Assembly (NCBI GenBank): GCA_913056505.1
Contig: CAJXLZ010000084.1
Span: 1 to 5,105, forward strand
Reading direction: 5' to 3'
DNA: 5,105 bases
From: an uncultured Desulfurellaceae bacterium
Lineage (GTDB): Bacteria; Campylobacterota_A; Desulfurellia; Desulfurellales; Hippeaceae
The notes beneath the pieces are model-generated. The model was not told the origin of the DNA. It saw only the letters and a list, made by a program, of their open reading frames with translations, and did no database searches. The position numbers and the translations under genes were made by a program. Positions 1 through 5,105 of this stretch are shown piece after piece. Numbering within the stretch: the first letter of the stretch is position 1; every line of letters starts with the position of its first letter.

Positions 1-126
1 CTCTTTTTTTAATGCTTCTATATAGGCGTTTTTTGAGCTTAGTTTGTTATCATAGGATATAAAGCTACAGTATGGGCATTTTCTATAACAATACGGTATA
101 TGTATGTAGAGATAAATGTTTTTCAT
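1..126 (-). CDS. hemW: HemW-like radical SAM protein, N-terminal fragment
   Basis: Forty-two codons read on the minus strand from an ATG at 126 to the left edge of the window, where the gene continues. The protein opens MKNIYLYIHIPYCYRKCPYC, then SFISYDN. This is the hallmark start of the HemW/HemN-like family: a YIHIPxC strand followed by CxxxCxxC at residues 13, 17 and 20, the three cysteines that hold the radical SAM [4Fe-4S] cluster. HemW proteins are heme chaperones; many are misannotated as oxygen-independent coproporphyrinogen III oxidase. True HemN usually has a longer N-terminal extension before this motif, and here the motif begins almost at residue 1, which favours HemW. An in-frame TAA three codons upstream of the ATG fixes the start. 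No Shine-Dalgarno sequence precedes it. The SAM-radical family call is firm; HemW as opposed to another close relative is inferred from so short a piece. Confidence 0.85.
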   Translation of the reverse strand, partial: MKNIYLYIHIPYCYRKCPYCSFISYDNKLSSKNAYIEALKKE

Positions 127-135
127 ACTATTTTA

Positions 136-164
136 ATTATAACTGATTACTATCCAATAAACAA
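136..164 (-). promoter_or_regulatory. Predicted sigma-70-type promoter of the HemW-like gene
   Basis: On the minus strand, TTGTTT (plus-strand positions 159-164) and a perfect TATAAT (136-141) are separated by exactly 17 bases. Transcription would be expected to begin about 7 bases past the -10 box, near 129, only a few bases before the ATG at 126. The -10 match and spacing are seen directly; the -35 matches only three of six consensus bases. Confidence 0.6.
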
Positions 165-177
165 CACCATATACCAT

Positions 178-206
178 TTGCCATAGATGTAAATTTATGT
201 TAATTT
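178..206 (+). promoter_or_regulatory. Candidate promoter of the O-antigen ligase-like gene
   Basis: TTGCCA (178-183, five of six matches to the -35 consensus) is followed after 17 bases by TAATTT (201-206), a weak -10. The predicted transcript start near 213 leaves a leader of about 25 bases with the ribosome binding site AGGGAG at 228-233, 5 bases before the ATG. The region between the divergent starts (127-238) holds nothing else I recognise. Confidence 0.35.
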
Positions 207-238
207 AGCCTGATTAATATAGTTCTCAGGGAGTAAGA

Positions 239-1468
239 ATGATTTATAATAAGCTGCTCTTTATTTCTGCTGTTCTTTTGAGCATTTCTGTTGGTCTTTC
301 AATAGCCTTGGATCATTTTGCGATAGCTATTGGTTTAATAGGATTGATATGGTTTATAGCAAAGGGCGAGTTTCACATTCGCAAACTTGATTTGAGGCTA
401 CTTTTTGTTTCTTTAACAGGTTTTATCTCATCTCTATTCTCGGGAATGTTTGTATATAGTTTAAAAAATGCGCACTACATATGGCATTTTCTTCCCTATT
501 TTATTGTCTCAAGGGTAGGGCGAAAATATATTAGGGTGGTTTTAAATATACTTGCATTATTTGCTATTATATCATCCTTCGGTGTTTTTTTTCAGGGATT
601 CTTTCATATAAGACCCAACGATATGTTTAAGCATATACATCATCTACATTTCTACCATAGTATAATGCTGCACAGTAGCGGATTTTTTGGTAACGCACTT
701 ACCACAGCAGGTGTGATGGCACCGTCTGCTCTACTATTTTTATCATTGCTAATATTTTCTAAGGAGAGCGCAAGAGCGAAAATATTGTACCTATTAGCGT
801 TTATGTCATCATTTGCATCAGTTTTAATATTGGCAGAGAGATGCTATTGGCTCGGATTTTTGTCTGCTATGCTTGTTTTGCCGTTTATATACAGAAAAAA
901 GATATCATTGATTATTACACTATCTATTGTTGCTATATTAACCCTGTCCTATTTTTCTATAAAACCCATACAGATGAGAGCAAACTCTATTGTCTATTTC
1001 CATAAAGATGAAAGTGCTATGGATAGAATAGCTATGTGGAGGGCTGCATTGGATAAATTCAAAGATGAAGGTATAGCAAGAAAGTTAATAGGCTACGGCA
1101 GTGGGAATGTTCATAATGCTATGAAGCCATACCTTACAAAAAGCATAAAAGAAACGTTCGGTGATAAAAATATAGCATCACATATGTTTAGCGCTCTGCA
1201 TAATGAATACCTGCAGATACTTATAAAATGGGGCATAGTGGGCTTGATTATTTGGCTGTATATGTGGTTTTATGTGATAAAAGAAAATATAGAATTTATT
1301 AATAAATCAGATGATGATTTTTCACTTTCTATTGAAATTGGCTTGACGCTATCCTTTGTTGCTTTTTTGATAGGCGGGTTTTTTGAACACAACGTGGGTG
1401 ATGCAGAGGTGATTATATTTATTATGTATTTGCTTGGGCTAAACGGCGCACTAAAGGAACCTTTATAG
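239..1468 (+). CDS. O-antigen ligase/polymerase family (Wzy_C) membrane protein
   Basis: A 409-residue, strongly hydrophobic inner-membrane protein with roughly ten to twelve membrane segments, broken by one large polar periplasmic loop at about residues 241-327. The layout and motifs fit the O-antigen ligase (WaaL)/Wzy_C family, which transfers undecaprenyl-linked glycan to lipid A-core or related acceptors at the periplasmic face. Visible family marks: GFFGNALTTAG at 148-158; an arginine at 201 in AERCYWLG, opening a membrane segment like the SRxxWLG of relatives; MDRIAMWRAAL at 261-271 and GYGSGN at 285-290 in the loop; HNEYLQILIKWGIVGL at 321-336, whose His321 matches the essential ligase histidine; and a C-terminal FFEHNVGDAEV at 381-391. 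The length is normal. AGGGAG 5 bases upstream supports the ATG. Its stop lies inside the end of the convergent ugd gene. Members with these motifs include O-antigen polymerases and protein O-glycosyltransferases, so the exact acceptor is open and I give no symbol. Confidence 0.87.
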   Translation: MIYNKLLFISAVLLSISVGLSIALDHFAIAIGLIGLIWFIAKGEFHIRKLDLRLLFVSLTGFISSLFSGMFVYSLKNAHYIWHFLPYFIVSRVGRKYIRVVLNILALFAIISSFGVFFQGFFHIRPNDMFKHIHHLHFYHSIMLHSSGFFGNALTTAGVMAPSALLFLSLLIFSKESARAKILYLLAFMSSFASVLILAERCYWLGFLSAMLVLPFIYRKKISLIITLSIVAILTLSYFSIKPIQMRANSIVYFHKDESAMDRIAMWRAALDKFKDEGIARKLIGYGSGNVHNAMKPYLTKSIKETFGDKNIASHMFSALHNEYLQILIKWGIVGLIIWLYMWFYVIKENIEFINKSDDDFSLSIEIGLTLSFVAFLIGGFFEHNVGDAEVIIFIMYLLGLNGALKEPL

Positions 1469-2806
1469 GTTATCTGCTACGCCTATTTGGTAGTATTCAA
1501 AGCCTAAATTTTTTAATCTATCTTTGTTGTACTGATTTCTGCCGTCAAAAATAATGGGATTTTTCAGCCTTTGCTTTATCTCGTAAAAGTCAGGACTTCT
1601 AAATTCTTTCCATTCTGTTATAAGTAGCATTGCATCTGCACCATTTAGACAATCGTACTTATTTTGCGAATACTGAACCTTGACATCTTTTAAGTAATGG
1701 TTTTTGGCATTATCCATTGCCTGTGGATCGTAGGCATTGATATTGGCGCCGAGTTGCGTTAACTTTTTTATTGTAACAACAGATGGTGCCTCACGCATAT
1801 CATCTGTCTCCGGTTTAAAAGATAAGCCCCAAATGGCAAAAATTAAGCCGTCCAATGGTTTTTGACCATCTCTATTTCCGAAACGATCCACAATTTTTTG
1901 AACAAGCCGCAATTTTTGTGAATTATTTACATCATTAACGGCAGATATAATCTTTGGTTTTATGTTCGCATTGATAGCTATTTTTTCTAAAGCCTTAACA
2001 TCTTTGGGAAAGCATGATCCACCCCATCCTATTCCCGGATAGATAAAATCATATCCAATCCTTCTGTCGCTTCCTATGCCTATTCTGATTTTATTTATAT
2101 CTGCACCAACCTTTTCTGCAATATTGGCAAGTTCGTTAATGAAGGATATTTTCGTTGCAAGCATAGCATTTGCAGCATATTTGGTTAGCTCTGCGCTTTT
2201 AACATCCATTTCTATAAATCTCTCATGGTTCATAGTAAATGGTCTGTAAAGTTCCTTCATAACTTCCAAGCTTTTTTTATTATCTGCGCCCACAATCACC
2301 CTATCAGGCTTCATAAAATCGTTAACTGCATCCCCCTCTTTTAAAAATTCAGGATTGCTCACAACATTAAATTCAATATCTATTTTCCTTAAGTTCAATT
2401 CGTCCTGAATCACTTTTTTTACTTTATCTGCCGTACCCACAGGCACTGTTGATTTATCAACTATAAGCAGGGAATGGTCCATATTTTTTCCTATATCTTG
2501 AGCAACCTTTAGCACATATTGCAGGTCTGCATTGCCATCTTTGCCCTGAGGTGTTCCTACTGCGATAAATACGATGCTACTGCTATTTATAGCATCCCTA
2601 AAAGATGTGGTAAAAAATAGGGTCTTATTCAAATTTTTCTCTATCATTCTTTTTAAGCCTGGCTCGTATATGGGCACAATGCCTCTATTTAGATCTTCTA
2701 TTTTCTGATCATCTATATCAACACAGGTAACATTGTTACCAAACTCTGCAAAACATGTTCCCGTCACTAAGCCTACATATCCTGTGCCTATAATGGCAAG
2801 ATTCAT
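1463..2806 (-). CDS. ugd: UDP-glucose 6-dehydrogenase
   Basis: A 447-residue cytoplasmic enzyme that oxidises UDP-glucose to UDP-glucuronate with two NAD+, supplying an acidic sugar nucleotide for surface polysaccharides. All three domains of the UDP-glucose/GDP-mannose dehydrogenase family are present: an NAD-binding Rossmann fold starting at residue 2 with GTGYVG at 7-12; DKSTVPVGT at 117-125; NPEFLKEG at 151-158; the central helix with the conserved lysine (209) in LTKYAANA; the catalytic cysteine 265 in GWGGSCFPKD (260-269); and the C-terminal UDP-binding domain with WGLSFKPETDDMREAPS at 326-342. Length is typical for the bacterial enzyme and no key residue is missing. I start it at the ATG at 2806: a TTG four codons upstream would place the start inside the GGAGGA ribosome binding site. 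UDP-N-acetyl-mannosamine dehydrogenase relatives exist, but the motifs fit Ugd best. It stands alone with its own promoter rather than in a polysaccharide operon. Confidence 0.95.
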   Translation of the reverse strand: MNLAIIGTGYVGLVTGTCFAEFGNNVTCVDIDDQKIEDLNRGIVPIYEPGLKRMIEKNLNKTLFFTTSFRDAINSSSIVFIAVGTPQGKDGNADLQYVLKVAQDIGKNMDHSLLIVDKSTVPVGTADKVKKVIQDELNLRKIDIEFNVVSNPEFLKEGDAVNDFMKPDRVIVGADNKKSLEVMKELYRPFTMNHERFIEMDVKSAELTKYAANAMLATKISFINELANIAEKVGADINKIRIGIGSDRRIGYDFIYPGIGWGGSCFPKDVKALEKIAINANIKPKIISAVNDVNNSQKLRLVQKIVDRFGNRDGQKPLDGLIFAIWGLSFKPETDDMREAPSVVTIKKLTQLGANINAYDPQAMDNAKNHYLKDVKVQYSQNKYDCLNGADAMLLITEWKEFRSPDFYEIKQRLKNPIIFDGRNQYNKDRLKNLGFEYYQIGVADNL

Positions 2807-2810
2807 ACAC

Positions 2811-2816
2811 TCCTCC
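2811..2816 (-). promoter_or_regulatory. Ribosome binding site that decides the ugd start
   Basis: On the minus strand GGAGGA lies 4 bases before the ATG at 2806. A possible TTG start at 2818 overlaps this site and can be set aside; the family Rossmann strand also begins right after the ATG. Confidence 0.85.
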
Positions 2817-2843
2817 AAATTTCCTTTTTTCTCTAAGTAGAAA

Positions 2844-2872
2844 AAATTACTCTTTTATGTTAAGTATGTCAA
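2844..2872 (-). promoter_or_regulatory. Predicted sigma-70-type promoter of ugd
   Basis: On the minus strand a perfect TTGACA (plus-strand 2867-2872) is followed after exactly 17 bases by TAATTT (2844-2849). The expected transcript start near 2837 gives a leader of about 30 bases that includes the GGAGGA site. The -35 and spacing are excellent; the -10 is weak. Confidence 0.55.
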
Positions 2873-2934
2873 GTGAGCAAAAAAATAATCATGAATGTTG
2901 AGCTATGAATAATAATAGCAAATGTTAAATCCTT

Positions 2935-3108
2935 TGTCATTCCATTATTTTGCTGTCATTTCCTTTATTTATAGTGTCATTCCCGCGAACGCGGGAATCC
3001 AGACTTTAGATTCCGTGTCAAGCACGGAATGACAGACATTAGAATTCAGAGTTCCATAGTCAAGATTCCGTGTCAAGCACAGGGTGACAAGAAGACAGTG
3101 CGGAATGA
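2935..3108. repeat. Cluster of nested inverted repeats (TGTCATTCC / GGAATGACA ends)
   Basis: The middle of the 384-bp divergent gap is filled by one family of short ends. Three rightward copies of TGTCATT(T)CC begin at 2935, 2954 and 2975; three opposing, progressively poorer copies of GGAATGACA lie at 3026-3034, 3081-3089 (AGGGTGACA) and 3101-3108 (CGGAATGA). The innermost pair bounds a complete element at 2975-3034. An 18-base direct repeat, AGATTCCGTGTCAAGCAC, occurs at 3008-3025 and again at 3063-3080, 55 bases apart. The picture is of a small palindromic repeat duplicated or nested and then decayed. No open reading frame or transposase accompanies it. Similar TGTCATTCCCGCG-type dispersed repeats are known in many bacterial genomes; copy number here cannot be judged from one window. 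Confidence 0.75.
2975..3034. repeat. 60-bp palindromic REP/MITE-like element, best-preserved copy
   Basis: The element has perfect 9-bp terminal inverted repeats, TGTCATTCC (2975-2983) and GGAATGACA (3026-3034), and contains two hairpins. The first is ATTCCCGCG / CGCGGGAAT at 2979-2987 and 2990-2998 (nine pairs around AA, or eight with a four-base loop). The second is ATTCCGTG / CACGGAAT at 3010-3017 and 3023-3030 around TCAAG. The outer stem and the two inner hairpins share bases, so the strand can fold as one long stem or as two hairpins. There is no T-run after either hairpin, so it is not a typical terminator. It lies upstream of the predicted start of the chemoreceptor transcript. Confidence 0.75.
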
Positions 3109-3132
3109 TTGCCCATTCGAAAGGATAAAAAA

Positions 3133-3161
3133 TTGACTAATTTTAGTTTTTGTGTTAATTA
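3133..3161 (+). promoter_or_regulatory. Candidate promoter of the chemoreceptor gene
   Basis: TTGACT (3133-3138, five of six matches) is followed after 17 bases by TAATTA (3156-3161), a poor -10. A start near 3168 would leave a leader of about 22 bases containing the ribosome binding site. I looked for sigma-28 and sigma-54 flagellar-type promoters in the gap and saw none convincing. Confidence 0.35.
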
Positions 3162-3176
3162 TTTTTAATAATTTTG

Positions 3177-3184
3177 AAGGAGGG
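3177..3184 (+). promoter_or_regulatory. Ribosome binding site that decides the chemoreceptor start
   Basis: AAGGAGGG sits 6 bases before the ATG at 3191. An in-frame GTG at 3152 would add 13 residues, would place this site inside the coding region, and lies upstream of the predicted transcript start, so the ATG is preferred. Confidence 0.85.
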
Positions 3185-3190
3185 AATTTT

Positions 3191-4876
3191 ATGAAATTCA
3201 GAACAAAGTTGATTTCGTACGGTTTGGGATCGGTGATTCTATTTATGCTGTTTTTTTCGGTTTATGCAGGTTTTTGGTATTCGAACTATTATCATAGTGA
3301 GATAAACAATACAAGAAACCTGCTTATACAGGAGAGAAAACATCAATTAAAATCGTTAATAGATAATCTTGTTTATGCCTATAATCTGCATTATGTTGCT
3401 TACAAAGAGGGTAAGATAACAAAAGCGGAATTGGAGAGTTATACTGTTTCATTATCAAAGGATTTGAGATATGACAATAAAAAGGGATACTACTTTATTA
3501 TTGATTCTAAGGCTTTTATGATTTCGGATCCTGCAAAACCCTCTGTTAATGGCAAAAATTTATATAATTTTCATGACAAAAAGGGTAATTATCTGTTTCA
3601 GGATATGATAAAAGTGACAAATAGATATGGATCGGGATATGTTCAATACTGGTGGGAAAAACCGGGATTTGGCGTTTCTCCCAAGCTTACATACGTTTCC
3701 AAACTTAAGGGTTTGGGATGGATAATCGGAACAGGCGTTTACATAGATGACATAGACAGACAGGTTGCAATGAAAAGACAAAATTTTTTGCATAAAATAT
3801 ACAGCTCTATAATTGTTTCGATAATTATTGCACTTGCTATTTTGATAATTGTGTTTATATTAGGTGCAGTTGTATCTAATAAATTGATTGCCCCGTTGAA
3901 AAAGCTATCCAATCATATAAAACAGCTCAGTACCGGAAACGGAGATCTAACAGTTAGACTTCCCGTTGAGACAAAGGACGAATTTGGAGAGTTGGCAAAC
4001 GATATCAATAAGTTTTTAGACTATCTGCAGACTATAATAGGAAAAACCCAAGGTTTAGGTAAAGATCTTGCTGAAAATACAGCCACACTTGCCACATCTG
4101 CTGAAGAGATGTCATCTACGGTAGAGGAGCAAACACAAACAATGGACGAGGTAACAAATGCTGTAAATGATGCAAATCAAGCACTATCCGGTGTTGCTCA
4201 ATCAACAGAAAATATAAGCAACAATGCGGAAGATATGAGTCAATCTATGGATGCTTCACTTTCTGCCATAGAAGAAAGGGCAAAACGTATGCAAACTACG
4301 GTGAGCAACATCGAAGATGCGGTATCTAAGATAAGCGTGGTAAGTGAATCATCTAAGCAGATAGGCGGGATAGTCAATGTAATCTCCGAAATAACGGATC
4401 AAACGAACCTACTGGCCCTTAATGCTGCAATAGAGGCTGCACGTGCCGGTAATGCAGGGCGTGGCTTTGCTGTTGTTGCCGATGAAGTGAGAAAGCTTGC
4501 GGAAAAGACACAGAATGCGACTCAGGAGATAGCAGAGATGGTTCACGCAATGCAGGCTAATACAAAAAAAGCAGTAGATATAACCGATATAATAAAGAAT
4601 AACACCTTGGAAGAGGCAGAATTTGAACAAAAAGATAGAGACATATTAAAAGAACTGTCCGGTAAAGTGGATAGAGTGATAAATGAAATCAATACTACAT
4701 CTGCGGCAACAGAGGAGTTATCCAGCACATTTGCAGAGATTGAAATGCAGATAAAAGATATCAACGAAGCATCAAAAGAAAATGCTAAGGTTGTCGAAGG
4801 CGTTGCCTCTATGGCGATTAATTTGGGCGATAGTACAAAAGAGCTTGATACTACGATAGGTCAATTTAAAGTTTAG
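3191..4876 (+). CDS. Methyl-accepting chemotaxis protein with single Cache (sCache_2) sensor
   Basis: A 561-residue inner-membrane chemoreceptor that senses a periplasmic ligand and controls the CheA kinase through CheW. Order of parts: first membrane segment at about 10-30; periplasmic sCache_2 domain at about 31-205, with the family marks GYYFIID (99-105), DPAKPSVNGKNLYNFHDKKG (113-132), YWWEKPG (153-159) and LGWIIGTGVYIDDID (175-189); second membrane segment at about 206-228; HAMP at about 229-282; then a coiled-coil signalling hairpin. The kinase-binding tip is intact, from DQTNLLALNAAIEAARAG (403-420) through GRGFAVVADEVRKLAEKT (423-440). Likely methylation sites matching the consensus are E305/E306 in ATSAEEMSST and E508/E509 in SAATEELSST. 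Some sCache_2 receptors bind small carboxylic acids; the ligand here is not predictable. There is no C-terminal pentapeptide for CheR tethering. The gene stands alone between its own promoter and a terminator. Confidence 0.96.
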   Translation: MKFRTKLISYGLGSVILFMLFFSVYAGFWYSNYYHSEINNTRNLLIQERKHQLKSLIDNLVYAYNLHYVAYKEGKITKAELESYTVSLSKDLRYDNKKGYYFIIDSKAFMISDPAKPSVNGKNLYNFHDKKGNYLFQDMIKVTNRYGSGYVQYWWEKPGFGVSPKLTYVSKLKGLGWIIGTGVYIDDIDRQVAMKRQNFLHKIYSSIIVSIIIALAILIIVFILGAVVSNKLIAPLKKLSNHIKQLSTGNGDLTVRLPVETKDEFGELANDINKFLDYLQTIIGKTQGLGKDLAENTATLATSAEEMSSTVEEQTQTMDEVTNAVNDANQALSGVAQSTENISNNAEDMSQSMDASLSAIEERAKRMQTTVSNIEDAVSKISVVSESSKQIGGIVNVISEITDQTNLLALNAAIEAARAGNAGRGFAVVADEVRKLAEKTQNATQEIAEMVHAMQANTKKAVDITDIIKNNTLEEAEFEQKDRDILKELSGKVDRVINEINTTSAATEELSSTFAEIEMQIKDINEASKENAKVVEGVASMAINLGDSTKELDTTIGQFKV

Positions 4877-4889
4877 TGTAAATTTTTTC

Positions 4890-4927
4890 TATGGGAATCA
4901 TAAAAGAAATGATTCCCATAATTTTTT
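4890..4927 (+). terminator. Intrinsic terminator of the chemoreceptor gene
   Basis: A perfect 12-bp stem, TATGGGAATCAT (4890-4901) with ATGATTCCCATA (4909-4920), closes a seven-base A-rich loop and is followed by a run of six T at 4922-4927. It begins 13 bases after the chemoreceptor stop. On the opposite strand the hairpin is followed by an A-run, not a T-run, so it acts on plus-strand transcripts only. Confidence 0.92.
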
Positions 4928-4949
4928 GGTTAAGGTAGTAAGAAAAATT

Positions 4950-5105
4950 ATGGATGAATATAAAGAAAAAATAAAAATGGCTCCATTATGGAGGAAGGTG
5001 CAGATCAAGCATTTAGCATAGGTGTTAAGGATAAAAAGCATAAAGAATTGTTTGGTCCTGATATGGCTACTAATAAAACTAGAAGAATAGCTAATGAAAT
5101 ACATC
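4950..5105 (+). pseudogene. Start of an unrecognised gene, possibly frameshifted, cut by the window edge
   Basis: An ATG at 4950 reads MDEYKEKIK and then falls out of frame, ending at a TAG at 5019-5021. From the same place another frame opens and runs to the edge: it reads NGSIMEEGADQAFSIGV from about 4976, then through KELFGPDMATNKTRRIANEI. Adding one A to the run of five A at 4973-4977 would join the two into one smooth, charged, soluble-looking protein start. The gene may be a decayed pseudogene, may use slippage, or the base may be a sequencing error; alternatively the real start is the ATG at 4988 in the second frame, which lacks an upstream ribosome binding site. An AAGG at 4932-4935 is too far (14 bases) from 4950 to be a good one. 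I do not recognise the family. Confidence 0.35.

Noticed and set aside
1458..1471. Inverted repeat AACCT / AGGTT around TTAT at the ligase-ugd junction
   Set aside because: Only five base pairs, no T-run, and it falls inside both coding ends; too weak to call a bidirectional terminator.
2812..2818. TTG at 2818 as the start of ugd
   Set aside because: It overlaps the GGAGGA ribosome binding site, and the family N-terminus begins at the ATG at 2806.
2979..3030. The two hairpins of the repeat considered as a terminator for ugd or the chemoreceptor
   Set aside because: Neither is followed by a T-run on either strand, and they lie upstream of both genes' starts.
2935..3108. Repeat cluster considered as a CRISPR array
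   Set aside because: The units are irregular, in both orientations and decayed, with no constant-length spacers and no cas genes in the window.
3560..3793. Minus-strand open frame of 77 codons inside the chemoreceptor sensor region
   Set aside because: It lies wholly opposite a well-conserved Cache domain, has no family features, and is the antisense shadow of that gene.
4409..4764. Two overlapping minus-strand open frames inside the chemoreceptor signalling hairpin
   Set aside because: They sit opposite the most conserved part of the receptor; low-complexity, hydrophobic antisense translations with no motif.
4898..5104. Minus-strand open frame of 68 codons at the right edge
   Set aside because: It ends inside the chemoreceptor terminator stem and reads as AT-rich noise; the plus-strand frames look more like coding sequence.

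Overview
This is an AT-rich bacterial window with ordinary, well-conserved genes facing in alternating directions. The content points to a motile Gram-negative bacterium: an O-antigen ligase-type membrane protein, a UDP-glucose 6-dehydrogenase and a membrane-bound chemoreceptor. The intergenic repeat of the form TGTCATTCC...GGAATGACA is a type seen in several proteobacterial and related lineages. The codon use (many AGA, ATA and AAA codons) and protein style would suit an anaerobic lineage such as Desulfurellales/Campylobacterota or Deferribacterota, but this is an impression and cannot be proved from the window.

Layout from left to right: (1) 1-126, minus strand, the first 42 codons of a HemW-type radical SAM protein that runs off the left edge, with a promoter so close that its mRNA may be leaderless; (2) 239-1468, plus strand, an O-antigen ligase/polymerase-family (Wzy_C) membrane protein; (3) 1463-2806, minus strand, UDP-glucose 6-dehydrogenase, tail to tail with the ligase and overlapping it by 6 bp; (4) 2807-3190, a 384-bp divergent intergenic region holding a promoter for each neighbour and, between them, a cluster of palindromic and nested inverted repeats; (5) 3191-4876, plus strand, a methyl-accepting chemotaxis protein with a periplasmic single Cache domain, followed by a strong intrinsic terminator; (6) 4928-5105, the apparent start of another plus-strand gene whose reading frame seems broken in an A-run.

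The ligase and the dehydrogenase probably both serve cell-surface polysaccharide: the dehydrogenase makes UDP-glucuronate, and the ligase family transfers or polymerises finished glycan at the periplasmic face. They are convergent genes with separate promoters, not an operon. The chemoreceptor and the HemW homologue have no evident link to them.

I see no CRISPR array, tRNA, rRNA, transposase, toxin-antitoxin pair or defence system. The least ordinary parts are the repeat cluster at 2935-3108, the probable leaderless start of the HemW homologue, and the possible frameshift in the last gene. Nothing here is strong evidence of an undescribed system.
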